NCBI GenBank assembly: GCA_013396655.1
Contig: WBMV01005965.1
Location: 414,965-478,964 of the forward strand
Direction of reading: 5' to 3'
Source of the DNA: Campylorhamphus procurvoides
Taxonomy: Eukaryota > Chordata > Aves > Passeriformes > Dendrocolaptidae
Length of the DNA: 64,000 nt
Shown here one piece after another: positions 51,098-64,000 of this stretch. The position numbers and the translations under genes were made by a program. The first letter of the stretch is position 1, and the number at the start of each line of letters is the position of its first letter. The notes below the pieces were generated by a model. The model was not told where the DNA came from, made no database searches, and saw only the letters and a list, made by a program, of their open reading frames with translations.

Positions 51098-51437
51098 CCA
51101 CATACATCCCACTTAGTGAATGTTAGAGCATATTTAACTCCTATTTCTGTATAAGGAGCTGAAATAAAAGGTTCAAAAGTCAAATATTTTCATCTTCTCT
51201 GAGCATAGAACATGGAAAAACTAGCCAAATAATTTTCAATGTAAGATTTAAATGCATGGATTAATACTGCTTGATCCAGAAACACATACATGTAATTATT
51301 AGGTAAAAAAATAAGACCTTGGAAGCCAAAACAAGTTCATTTGCACTAATGGTACAGAAAGCTCCTTTTAGTAGCAAAAGTGCAAACACTTACACATATA
51401 ATAACATTCACTGTGGAAGTAACAGAATAATTCTTAC

Positions 51438-51475
51438 CAGAATCACTCTGCCAGTTTAACACATTTATCTTCTAT
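51438..51475 (-). other. LYST: candidate noncoding 5' UTR exon of LYST with a two-codon uORF
   Basis: On the minus strand a 38-nt segment is framed by a strong acceptor (pyrimidine tract ttgctttttcttccag, AG at 51477-51476) and a strong donor (TTCTG|gtaaga, GT at 51437-51436). It lies 1.34 kb upstream of the ATG exon, where mammals also have noncoding 5' exons. It contains ATG-TGT-TAA at 51464-51456, which would end 25 nt before the main ATG after splicing; that uATG has a weak context (T at -3, T at +4). Inference from splice signals only; without transcript data it could be a chance pairing. The intron to the next exon (50099-51437) carries the SINE. No first exon was found further right. 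Confidence 0.5.
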
Positions 51476-54400
51476 CTGGAAGAAAAAGCAAATATATTCT
51501 GGAAATATCACTCTTGGTTCACCTGTTTTTAAAAACAGAAAAACATATCATTATTAATGTGCACTTCATTGTTTTTAAAACTCATTTTACAATAGCTATT
51601 TGAAGTTTACGAAGAGTCCTTGAGGTTTTTTTGAATTTTAAGTCTCTAGTTTTCACTTTTGGCTTATGATTGTGCACAACTGAAATTCTATTACAGACAA
51701 AATAATTGAGCATATGAGAAGTTAACATAATAAAGTTCATTAGTTTTTAAAATGCAAAATGAGATATGTATGCAAGTTTAAACAGTTGCCTCTAGAAACA
51801 ATATGAATTTTTAGTGATCACTACCCGCATACATAATATTTGAAGAACTTCCAGCTGTAGTGCAAGTGATGGATAGTAGGAACAACTGAATTATATGGTC
51901 AGAAGTTGATGCAAATGCATCTTCAATCTGCCCTCCCAGTCTGTCCTGACTAATTACCAATCTTTACTACATTAAGCGCTGAGAAAGATGTAGTTAATAA
52001 AAATTATCAGGGGCAAACTTATCAACTGGAAATTTATCAATAGGAACGCAAAGCGTAGTAATCATTTATTACATCCACAGTAAGTTAACTGTGGGGCAAA
52101 ACCCCCACAAAATAGATGGGGATAGGAAAAGAGGAAAAATACAGACTAAAATTGTAGTATTATCAGATGGCAAGTAAATAAAACTTTCAACTTTAAATTA
52201 CATGAAAGACTTCCTTAAGGAAGAAGACAAAAACTGAGGTTCCCCATGCACGCTCTTAATAATTGGCCTCTTTGAGTGCTAGGAAACAAAATGTTTCATC
52301 CACAGCCTCACAAAAAAAAACAACATCCATTTAGCTAATAGTCATAATTTATTGAAATAGTTTAAGGAGCTAGCGATTTTGCAACGCACCAGACTACTAG
52401 AAGATGTAGAAATATGTTGGCCATCATGTTTTAGTGTCCTTCCAGTTGAAGCTTCAGTCTCCAGGTTTCCTGCACTGCTTGCATTGTTACACGGATTTAA
52501 CATACACTGCCATATTTATCAAAAGGGCAGATTCCCAAAGTCAGTAGTAAGAAAAAGTACTATTTTTTGCCAGTAATGCAAAGACATAAAGCATGTCTTC
52601 TTAACAGAATAATTTAATATAGAATGGCTAAGGAACTAAGATGCTCTCATTCTACAGTGCAGAAAACAATTGTAAAGAGATACACCATGCTGGTTAATGA
52701 AGCACTGCTCTCAGAAGGACTTACTCCAAAAAGCGCTAGCTAGTTCTCAGTTGTACCTATGTCTTCTTCTGCAATTAAGTTCTGAAACAGACTGACAGCA
52801 CAATGGTGTCTTTGGAAACAGTTTGTCATATAACCTCGTTATTCAACCCTCCTTGACGCCAGAGACAAAGAACAATAGAAGGAGAACTTAGAAATAATTA
52901 AGAAGCTTCCAAAAAAAGCTGCCTATAGACAGACAACCTTCTTCCCTTCCTGTATTTGCTTCCTGACAAGTGATTTGAGCACTTAAAGAACGTTATTTTT
53001 CAAATAAGAACTCAGTGAACAACTTGCCCTGCTGACAATGCAGTATAGAGCATACTCTTCAGGGGAAGAGGGGCTTGGTTGGTTTGTTTGTTTGCTTTTT
53101 GATTGGATTTTTTTTTAATCCATCTCCACTCTAAGGTTTCAGCTTACTTGTCACTCTTCTGTTGTAGATTGTGATATGCTGATACCACACCCTATACAGC
53201 TTAGAATTTCATCTCCAAGAAAGTATGCCAGAAAACTTGTTTTAAGCAGGATCTACTCTACTGTTGCATTTCCCTTTTGTTTCAAGTGACACATCTTTAA
53301 CTGCTGTGGTGCCCGGCAATAAGAAAGCTGATGTTACACATACTCGCAGTACTTTAAACTTCAGAGATGTCACCTTAACAAGGGAAAAAAACCCCAAACC
53401 TAAAACGTCAAGTATGAACTGAGCCATATGAGAGCAGAAAGAAGCCTGCTAGAATGCTGTGTAGTTTCAATGGGATGTTTAAAGTGTTCTAGTTCTGGAA
53501 TAAACTGAGTGTCAGGGCTTCGCATAGCCAGCCCTAAAAAAAACCCCAAACCCGAAAAACCCCCACATACTTAAATTCCATTTCACCCACTAGAAGTATA
53601 TGATTATCATATTTCGTAAGAGTCACCTCTACTGCATAGTATTTACTTATGAAAGGGGACAAAACAAGCCTTTTAAAAAAATAATAATAAAAAAATCACT
53701 TATCCACAAATGACCTGACATTCTCCTATAATCTACCCTTTTCATGCCCATCTTTCCATCATCTTCATAATTCAACCTGTGTCACATTTTCCCTCTAGCC
53801 CCCTTCTGGATCAGCTCTCCAGGGAGTTATTTTTCTAATTGCCATTGTAGTAGAAATCAATTTCCTGCACTTGAAACTTGTATTTTCCCCAAACTTCATT
53901 CCATTTTTATGAAGTTGCTCATCAGCTGAGCATCTTAAGGTGTAAGGCTGTCCTGTAGCTACTTGAGTGGACTTTAAAAGAAAATATCAAAATTGGTCTT
54001 AGAAGGGTGGAACTTCAAATTAAAACCAATTTAACAATCTTGAATACAGAACCAATTGTCTATTAAATTCACATAGTGGTAATGCTTAGATGGTATTATC
54101 TCTAACATCAGTACAATCTGTGGAAAGAAGAAAATGCAGCAAAGTCTTAGGGTCAGAACTAATTCTCTGTATATTAGGGTGAACTGGGCCTTCTCCTTGG
54201 TTATATTTTAAGCAATGCATTGCCCGGAAAGACCTGGAATGTCCAATAACAAGTAGCAATTACTAAATTATTACAGCAGCATCATAATACAGTACTAAGT
54301 CAAATTAAGTCAAAATCCTATGATACTAGTTCAGTAACTGTTGTACAACAGCTACAGCAGAAGTAGAGGCAAAACATTTGATGATGGTCTCAAGTTGACA

Positions 54401-57400
54401 CAGTAGCCCTAACTATAATAAACCTACCTCTCCACAACCTTTTTCTTTTAAATTTCTCTTCAATGTTTCACCGTTTCATTGTGGTAGCAGAAAAGCAACT
54501 TCTTAAACCACCACTATTTGTTGTGAAGCAGATACCAATAAGTTTCTTCAAATTGCTCATTAGTTGTTTATCAGCCTAAAATACGCATACTACTGAGTGC
54601 TGCTCATACAGCTGCAGTGTCAGGCTTGACTGCCTGACTAAAACAAGGTGCTAGAGTACCTAAGAAGGCATGCACAGCACATACAAGACACCTGCAAGCC
54701 TTAACTTAATTAACTCACTATGTTATCTTCAATAAAGCAGTCTCGTCTACCAGGTTAAAGGAATATTTTACTCAGTAAAGAAGTGATAGCAAGTTTCATA
54801 AGAAAAATAAACCCACAAGTGGCTGATGTAAAGAGAGGTGGAGAACATATAGCTCCATTAAGTCATTAATTTATTTACCTTCCCAGTTTTCTGTTTCAGG
54901 TAAGAGATACACACTGAGCAGGCCTGGCAGGGCTACAAGTCCTTTTAAGTAGAGATTGCAGTAAAGTTGCACTTTAAGTAGGTATTAAAATTAAGACTTG
55001 GAAAAAAACCTGCAGTTTCTGTAAGATATGATAAAATCAAATCCCCTCTAGCCTCCAGTTCAAAGCTTGTAACCCTTTCACTTGGTCTCCAGAATAAAGT
55101 ATGCAGGAATATAAGTCCCCACTGGCCAACAAACACTACATTTACTTTACACAGTATTTATTCAATCTAGCAAATACTTGTCCCAATTTCACTGTACTTC
55201 ACATTTATGCTCTGGAGAACATGCTTGTTATCTCTTCAACGATTTTAACATGACTATATCAACCATTATTTAATCAGATTAACTTTGGGGTTAAACTTTC
55301 AATTTAAGCTCAGGCCTCTGTTGCATAACACATACATAACAAAGAGCACCAGCATGTTATTAACACTAAGATGCTCCATCATAGGCTTCTGCCATTGTAG
55401 CACAGATTGTCAGGTTTATTGCAGAAACTAAGTTTATCTTGGTAGTAACAGACATAGTATTGATTGTCTGTTTAAAGAAATTTGTTAAAAATAAGACTCA
55501 TGATTAAATCCTCTGTGCAAACTGAGTAGGAAACAAAAGAGCCAGAGAGAGTTCAATAGAGAAATACATCTCCAGCATGGCCCAGAACAAACAGGAACTA
55601 CAGTGCTGCCTTGAGGTGTGTGCTTGGTGTGAAAATGCATGTAGAGCCTCAAATTAATGCATCACTGAAATCAGCATTCTTCCTTTTCTGTTCTTTTGAT
55701 ACGATTCAAAACTTTACACAAGTTGGAAACAGACACCCAGCTGATATTGCCAAAATAGGTTACACACCAAGAGCAATGCACAAGACCTAAAGAAAACAAG
55801 AACCTGCAATTCAAGCAGAGCATCTCAAAGCTTGAAATGCTTTGATGCCCTGCTTTATTGATGCAAGGCAATCAGCCAAAAGCATAGCTTATAATATGCA
55901 GCAAACATTTACTAATCACCCACCAAGTCAGATAGACAAAAACGTGTGCAAACAAGGCCAAAAACAAAGACACTTCAAGTTTGGTTCATTCCAAAAACAG
56001 ACAACCAGGAAACACTCCAGCTCTGCAAAGGATCTCCTACTTAGTACTTTCAACCACTTTCTGCTCTGTCCTCTTCTATTATTAATTAACTATTTGGGAT
56101 TACAGAAGCAGAAAGCCTAATAAAACATACTAAGGCAGTGTTACTCCAGCCATGACATGGCAAGTGAAAAACAACCTTTTAACATACAGAACGTACTGTA
56201 AGACTGCAGGTAGCTGTCAATTTTCTTGGCACAGTTCTACTGGTACCAAGTCCCTGACTTCATCAAGGAATTCAGTAACCAGCTTTTACCCTTCCATGCA
56301 ATCTACTAGATCAATATTATTTCCAAACAAGTTATTCAGTCTCTCTCCCCAGAATAAAGAAAAAACTGAAAACCAAAAATGCTTGGTATGTTTGGATAAG
56401 TAACACATGCACTGCCTTTTAACTAGCCAGGGAAGTGCAACAACTTCACAAGACAGTAAGCAGGCATTATTTTAATGAACACTGAAAAATATGTTGTGAT
56501 GTTCTGAGCAATGATGCTTCAAGTATATTCAAGTGTGTTTATGTCCACACAATCTTACTTATGTACTGACTCCTATCTCACCTAAATGGGATGTTTGTCT
56601 GGCAACACCTGAGGTATCTTAAGCCTCCTTTAAATATGTGGTCTGCTTATGTTCTGCTGTCAGGGTATTAAAAAGGCACTTTGAGAGACACAAAGTCACA
56701 TTACAGCAGGTACAAGGAGGTCACCTTCTCGGAAACAGTAATCAAAGCTGTCATTCTTCTGATCAAGACCCAGACCTGTGGTGTACCACAGCGTGAAAAG
56801 AAAACAGGAAAAACCAAACTCTTCCTTACTCCCAAATTATCATTTCCCATGGATTTCCAGGCCTCAGGCTTTTTTGACAGTCTGAAAGGGGTAGTTTCTT
56901 TGGGCAAAAAGTCTTTTGCAGACAACACTTCCAAAACTTGGCCAGCATATTCTTTCAAAGGTAACTTAAAATGTATTTACTAGAGTTTAATCAGCTTCCT
57001 GTAATATATTCTGACCTGTATTTAAGTCTAATCTGCCCAACATTACTATTTCTAGAATCTCACTTCTCTAGCATAACTATTGGTAAAACCAGCTCCGAAT
57101 GATAGAAACATCACTCAAAGTTATCTTACATTAACACCTACACATTATTCTTGTTTACATACAAGATAAAAACAAAACCCCACACAATTCATTTTTTTTT
57201 CTGTTCGGCAGTTTATAAAGTGCATCTTAGGGCACTACTTTCATTAAATGAACACTGATTTACATTCCCAATGTTTCTATTGTATACCGTCATTTCATTA
57301 TTCTGTGTAAGTGACAGAGATGTCAGTCCCCTAAATAGAAAACCTACTAATGGCCCTGAAATGCATAATCTTGTTCCACAAGGGTGCTATCAACTCAGAA

Positions 57401-60400
57401 CAGCAAGTTTCTAATTTATTACCTAAAACTAACTATAAAGGGCTCTAACCTGTAGCAGCACACAGGTGACTGGAAACCCAGGCAAGAATCTTAAGATATA
57501 ACAAGCTATGTTAAAAATGTTAATCAAGCAGGCACTACCAAACCCAGAAGAGAGAACCTGGTAATAAAAGAACATGTCATACAGGACCTGAGTGCCCCAA
57601 AAGGAAAGCAGCTCACATGCAAACTGCCTGCAAACTTTACCACCTATAAGGAATAGACCATAGACCTACAAAATTATGTTGAACATAGACAGTTTGTATG
57701 ATGTTTTATAGCTTTGTAATTCCAAAGGTCATAATAATGACCATAAGGTCAAAATCATAATAATTATCATTATAACAAATATTCTGTTTTGGACACCCAT
57801 CATGATGAAGCTACAAGCAAAACTTAGGATTTCAGCAACAGCCGTAGCCTTCCAGGGCCTCATAATTCAGGGAGACAATGTGTGGCAGAGTCTGTACCAT
57901 AGTATGGTAGAGGCCAAACACATATAATCCAAGCCTAGTAAACTTTAGTGATTGAGAAGCCTAACATTTTCCTCTCATTCTAGCATCTCCTGAGTGTTAG
58001 TTGTCCTCACTCACGCCACATCCACAACATATGTTTTGGAACATGGATAGACAACAGCTTTCTATGTCTAATGTGATATCCCTAACATAATTCTGTAGAG
58101 CAACTTTACTTAATTTAGTTAATTGGTTCAAATTGTCAGGAAAGTAGTTTTTAAGAATGTTTCATTAAGGTAAATTCAATGACTTTTGATGCAGTTTTTG
58201 GTGCACTGTAAGCTACAGAATTATTCACAGCAATGAAACACAAACAGCATTTAATCAACATTTCATTCAAACTACAATTTCTTGTCCTTCTTGATTGTGA
58301 AGTATTCACATCATGATATTTTCATAATTTTAAAGTCTGCTTATGAAAACCTCAATTTCTATTTTATGTTTAACTCATGACAGCTTTTACAAGTAGAGTT
58401 TATTATGCTGCTGTAATTTCAGGATGCTTAAAAAGCAAATTTGTTGAACTTCATAAATACAGCACCAGTAAACCCTATTCATGCTTGATGTTGGCTTTTT
58501 GGAAGGTACTATTAGCTTAGGGAAGAGACTTAAATGCCAGCTGTCTACTCATACAACACACTGCCAACAGCTTTGACTACATGTACCATGAAGTAACAAA
58601 AATCTGTTGGCAAGAAAATAGTGTTCCAGTATTTTAGTTTTGTGTCATCCTAAGTTTTCCCCATATAAATACTTCCTTGGCATATCTGACTTTCATTTGA
58701 AAAAATATTAATCAGGTTAAGATTTCTAGGAGTCTCCAGTGCAAAGTTTAAAGAAGTGTTCACTGCAACAATGACCAATGCTGTAATGGAACAGAGCAAT
58801 GCAATATCAACCGTGTTTTAAGAAAGCAGCACCAGAGATTAAGTGATCGATGCTGGGAAAGTTTTCTTGCTAAAATTCAGCAGGTGCTCAGGTTCTGCCT
58901 TGAGCTATGAAGATCAATATTCCCTTTACAAGTTAGCAGATTATCAACAATTTTCTCCTTTTGGGTCTGGATGAAATATCACTGAGATAGAGTTAATGGC
59001 AAAGAATCCCACAGGCTAGCTGCATATTACACAAGTGCTTTGAGACAGCTTCTCAACTTAATATGGAATATTATTTAGTCAAGCAATATGAAACACCTGT
59101 GAATACATTCTCGTCAAGCCCAAAATAAAGTTAAAAAATGAGATGATTCATCTAACAAGATAAAAAGTACAACACTAATGAAAGACAGGCTCTCAACCAA
59201 CCACACACACTGAAGTAATGCATTAACCCTGCACATATGCTATACTCAAGTTTATGCTAAGCTTGTGGTCTTATACTATCCAAAGAGAGTAACTACAGCA
59301 TAGTTGACCAAATTAAATCCATTACAGTTCATTTAAAATCTTCAAATTTTAGGCCACTCTATTCAGATACCGAGAATAAGCACTCCTTACAAGAGGCATG
59401 GTGAAACCAGGAGCCTTCAAAGATAATCATTGCAACATTGACTGCATAAGAAACAAATATGCTTGCTATCATGGACACCAGCTAAAACACACTGAAGAAT
59501 ACTCATGCTGTTATCCATACCTTACAAAGACAAGCTTCTAGCAAAGTTGAAGATTAGGATCTGTTTCAGATCTTATCTGAAGTGGCAGAAGGCAACACCT
59601 GTGCAAACACATGGTACTAAAGGAAGGAACTGATAAATATTCCAGCACAAGGCTGAATCTATGAAAGGTCAGTAAGTTCTTCCTAAAGAAAAATGAAGGC
59701 TGAAGGTCATCTATGAAATGTTTGACAGTGAAAAGGCTGAAGATGCATTACTTCCAAGTGAGCCTTATTCTGAATGCTTCTCAGAGTGCTAACAAGTTCT
59801 TCCCCAAACTAAAATGCATACAGTTAATACTCCTAAATACCTTCTTCCACACTTCAGGTTTTACACTTACCCCTTTGACAGTCATGGCTGCACAGTAACA
59901 ACTAAATCTAAAGATCAAGACTAACCTCCAGGTTATGCAGAGTGAAAGGAAAGCAGTAATCTACTAGAGCAGGTAAGTCACAAGCTCAGGGTCACTTTCC
60001 AGTAGTGAGCCTACACAGACCAGCCCTGCAGGACCAGGCAGACTTTGTGAATACCCTCTTACATTAATCTGCAGTACAGCAGATAGTGTGGTCTCTCAGA
60101 CAACTGGCAAAAACACCAGTTGTGACAACACTACAATCGTGCAGACTTGGAGAATATTTTAAACAAGAAATGTACCACTCAAATCACAACCTGAAGGACC
60201 ATACTAAACTTTCTGTAATTTATAAGATTATACACTTTGATTTCACCAATACTTAAGAGAAAGAAGAAACAAAAATTTGAGCAATCTCAAGGCACTCTTG
60301 CTGAAGGGATATGAATGAGTAAAAGCTGTTCGAAATAGAAAGGTTAGTAGTCAGACAATTAAAGCTAGAAAGTAAAGTGCTTAAGATAAACTCTGGCATT

Positions 60401-63400
60401 TTGTCTAAAGTACCCACTACAAGTGATTATGAGAGGAAGGTCAATGATCAGAGTTTTGAGAAAAAAAAAAGTTTCTGAATGGGTAGAAGACTAATTCTAC
60501 TTCTGAGTCTTTAAAACTGGTCAGTGAAATTAGTATTTTCTATTAGTAATCAGATGCAGACAAAACAGCAGGTAGCAATTCCAAAAGTGGTAATAAAAAA
60601 ATTACCTAAATATGAGAGTTTAATACACTGTTATTCCTATTAAGCTCAGTATGTCAGCTTCTTTAAGATGTGCAAACAGCTTTGGTGGCTTTAGGGAAGC
60701 AGATCCCATACTTCCTGCAGGCTTTACAGCAAAGAGGTATTTGTTCCAGCTGCCCCTCTTGCACTGAACTGGACCCAGAAGACTCAGTCAACAAGGAAGA
60801 TAACTTTAGGCATAATGACTCACATAACATCTCACTTTAGGTAGCTTTTCTCCAGTGGCAATGCAAATAAGGAACAGCTAGAATTTTTAATTTATTTTAG
60901 AAGTTTAAACAGTACTCCAAATTAGTCAAGCAGTATAGACTTAAACAGAAAAATTGTAATTGATAATTACACTTAATTACACAGAATAACGACTAACAGG
61001 ATGAAGTTTCCCAGTATACGTACAACGCTTTACCTACAAACATTAATGCTGAATCACTGGAAAAAAACCTAAAACTGGCCAGAAAGGAGGGGGGCGAAAA
61101 AGCCCACTTCAAGTCCCCAGACTATAAATGTCTATCACACAAGTACACATGCAAAAAAAAAGATTTTACACTGCTGAGAGATAGCTGGGGAGGTCCATGA
61201 ACTGTGCCAGATATAGGCTACATACATAGCCAAGTAGTATTTTCAGTAAACAAACATCATATGATAATTTTCACTGCAAATGCTAAGGATTTAGCAAGAC
61301 TCCAATAATCAAATTGCCTTCATAACTGAAGTAATTTAGGCTTCTAAAAATAGTTCAAAATTAGGAGTACCTTCTGTAGCTGAGAAGACCCACAAACACA
61401 ACATTTCATCTATATATCCAGACTCATAAATGGAAATCCACTCTCCTTTGATCTTTTGTTAATTGAAACATACAAATCAAAAATGAAACTACGCACTCCT
61501 CAGTGACTCAGCTCTCCACATATCATTGAAAGGTGCAAGCAGTACAAAGACAATGTACTCCTTGTAGCATGCAAAGTGTTACACTTTAGGGCTTTTGCTT
61601 TGTTTTCTCTACAGTAAGTCATAAGAATGTTTGCTCTCAATTTTTCGAAATTAGGATTGGTGAATTCTCTTGCCTCCCAATAGAAAGAGAATAGGAAGGT
61701 CAAAGACTAACACCTTTTTTGTTAATTTTAAGACTATTTCAGGGTCTGTTTGAACTACTGAATCTAAACTGGATAGAGTTCTACACTAGAAACCTTATAA
61801 TGAAAGTACACTGCTGGATTTTTATCAGCTCCTGCAACAGAATTATGACCTATCAGGAATATTGCACTAAATCTTGAATATTTTCCTTACTAATTCACAC
61901 TAGAATTCCAGAATCAAGACATTGAGAACTATTCATCCCTTCAGATAACTGTTTCTGTTACTCATTCCTCATCTTTTAGTTAACGTGCTAAAGCCTATCC
62001 AAATCAGTTGCTTACTGAAATTAACAGATCTATTTAGATGTTTTTTGTCATTCATACGCCCAAAGAACACAAAACTTTGGTAAATGCCTCCACAATACTG
62101 AAGAGGAATAGATGAAATCAAGCATTTGCTGAAATAAAACTGCACAAAGTTAACATCAATTTTAATGCTTCAAATGAAGCTTTGCATTTGGCACTACCTG
62201 ACAGGAATTCCTTCTGATATTTCACCTTCCCAATTTTCTCTTGGGAAAACAAACACTTTCTCTACTGTCACAAGTCTAAAGAAGCAGGAACTCCCTCCTC
62301 TCACCTCATACTTATTACTTCATGCTCCCACACTTTCCCACAGAGCATGGTGATGCTTTCAATTGAAGCCAAAGAGCTCAACTTTCTTGTGGCAGGAAAG
62401 GAGGGCAAAGAATGTATAAACATGAAGATTAGCTGAGATTGTCAGGGTGGTTGAGCAAGCACCCATCAGACACAGCCTAACAGCCACCAATCTTCCACCA
62501 TCTTTCACAAACCACCATTCAAGACTTGCCTTCCACTTCCCACCTTTTAAATTATCCAGGAAGTGCAGAAAAGCTCTTTCACAATATAAGTAAGAGTAAT
62601 TCCCGCAAAGCTTCAGCACCACGTGGCTCAACCCCACACAAACAAAGTGCCACAGGGCAAGCCCCAGATACCTACAGTGAACTACACAAGCCCAAAAGTG
62701 CAGAAGACATCCGCTTGAGTGCTTCCCACCATACGTCTGCTGCAAAATCTCACCCACAGTAAGAGCAGACAGTGGAGAGTTATTTGTGGGGGAGAAGAGG
62801 ACTAAGAAATAAGTTAGAAGCAGCAGAGTAGAAGCCCTGCTCTTCTGTAACACACAGAATATACGAGCTACAAAATGTGAAGGAAGACTAAATGTGCAGT
62901 GGTGATTAAAAAAGCCAGTGGAACTTCAGAAAAATATCCAAAACAAGGATGCTATAGAAGTTTCAGCACTTATAGTTACCAAGATATAGCACTATTCCAG
63001 GACTTCACTACATTGATCGCAGCATTCCATACCTATCCCTTCTTAAACATATGAAAACTAATGAATTTTGCAGGGGTTTTTTTCTATCCTCATTCAGCAA
63101 TCAGATTTAAGCTGTATCTTCACACAGCAAAGATACCTAAAAATCTCACTAGCAAAACTCACACTTCTCTTCAAATACTACAGAAAAAAACTGACTTCCT
63201 AGAAAAATGGGATTCTAAGCAAACGCCAGGTTGAAAACATGAATCAAAGAGCTAACATAGCATGAAAAATCTCATGAGTGCACAGTCTGTCTTCTCTTCT
63301 TTTCCCATCATCACACATGCCAGGATCACTTCTGTACTGAGTGCTCTATCTGGAAGCAAGACTTCACCATGCACTAATTTCAAAGTCCCTGAAAGCCATG

Positions 63401-64000
63401 TGTATATCATGCTGCTTTATTAGTTCTTCTCAAAAACCATGACAGCTGAATCAGACACCCTGTTGAATCTAAGAAGCCCCCATCTCCTGAGATGCAGCTA
63501 GGGTAGTTAAAAACGACAGCTCAGCCTGCCTGACAACTCACAACTAGCAAGACAGTGTTTCTGTTCCCCACCAGCAACTCTTCCCTTCCTCTTTCTCATC
63601 CATTTCCTTTTTGATGCAACTCATCTCCCCAGGTTTGCAGAAAACTGGGTTTTATAGTTGGATTTTTTTGTTGCTGCTGTTGTTAAATTGCCACATTGAG
63701 GGATCAGGCAGTTGTCACTGTCCATGAAGGGAAAGCTGCAGGAGGGAGACTTCACCCTTCAGCAGCAACAAGCTGCTCAATCAGCTTAGCCAGCTCAGAC
63801 AAATCAGTCCAGGTGACAGAAGGAACCACAAGAAGGACCTCTTGTACCTGATCTTGGCCCAGGTATACCATCACCAGACCACTGCTGCTAATCACAGGAA
63901 CCAACAGCTGTGATGACAGCCAGCTCAACTACTTGATACTATCTAAAGGCCCATGAACCTCCATCAAGCAATAATTTGTGAAAGTAGCTGACATTCTCAC
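51476..64000. other. upstream region or long 5' intron with no recognised gene
   Basis: Twelve and a half kilobases of AT-rich sequence without recognisable coding exons, CpG island, tRNA or rRNA. If 51438-51475 is a true 5' UTR exon, most of this is the intron between it and a first exon to the right. Marked items are A/C-rich tracts (53384-53567), a cluster of three AGGTCA-type half-sites (57726-57751), and one CACGTG E-box (62620-62625). A 164-codon minus-strand open frame (62359-62853) resembles no protein I know and is treated as chance. Confidence 0.7.
53535..53567. repeat. A-run/CCCCAAACCC low-complexity tract
   Basis: Two imperfect units of A-run followed by CCCC/CCC. A similar tract lies 135 bp to the left (53384-53400). 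Non-coding, in the region upstream of LYST coding exons. Confidence 0.75.

Noticed and set aside
54885..54940. Second possible upstream noncoding exon (donor GGGAAG|gtaaat at about 54890)
   Set aside because: The donor is good, but no convincing paired acceptor or first-exon context is visible, so it was not annotated.
59868..59905. Possible 17-nt microexon (acceptor ctgtgcag, donor AAAGGG|gtaagt)
   Set aside because: Too short and unsupported; chance pairing of splice-like signals is likely in 12 kb of sequence.
62359..62853. 164-codon minus-strand open frame near the right edge
   Set aside because: No family resemblance, no splice or promoter context, and composition like chance translation of non-coding DNA.
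1..64000. Mammalian intronic miR-1537 hairpin of LYST
   Set aside because: I looked for the mature sequence in both orientations and did not find it; it appears absent from this bird locus or too diverged to see.

Overview
This is a vertebrate nuclear window, AT-rich and intron-rich, and it comes from a bird, most likely a passerine. The bird call rests on CR1 LINE copies: one at about 36.47-37.98 kb with a typical avian CR1 3' end, and a relic near 18.4 kb. The passerine refinement rests on a tRNA-Ile-headed, CR1-tailed SINE at 50951-51097 that looks like the songbird TguSINE1 type. No bacterial, plasmid or phage material is present.

One gene fills almost the whole window: LYST, the lysosomal trafficking regulator (the Chediak-Higashi/beige gene), on the minus strand. 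I could place 40 coding exons from the ATG at 50091 down to 318. Each has an AG acceptor and a GT donor. Their lengths sum to 9,799 nt, which is 3,266 codons plus one base, and all 39 junctions keep a single open frame. The protein enters with the conserved LYST N-terminus (residues 1-94). It continues through a long helical ARM/HEAT-like region encoded partly by two giant exons of 2,089 and 1,030 nt, then a concanavalin-A-like domain (about residues 1470-1680). A poorly conserved serine-rich linker follows (residues 2087-2298), then a second helical region, the PH-BEACH domain (about 3030-3110) and the first half of the BEACH domain (about 3111-3266). The rest of BEACH and the C-terminal WD40 repeats lie left of position 1.

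Upstream of the ATG exon (50092-64000) I see one candidate 38-nt noncoding 5' UTR exon (51438-51475) carrying a two-codon upstream ORF, and the SINE inside the 5' UTR intron. The remaining 12.5 kb contains no recognisable coding sequence. No CpG-rich promoter is visible, so the first exon and promoter are probably to the right of the window.

The introns are mostly unannotated AT-rich sequence. Items marked in them are the CR1 LINE (with an unexplained insertion of about 380 bp), the second CR1 relic, G-runs, small hairpins and a recurring A-run/CCCAAAC tract. I found no convincing new system. The most useful second looks are the 5' UTR exon with its uORF, the SINE, the CR1-internal insertion, the G-run beside the exon 15 donor and a 74-nt intron.
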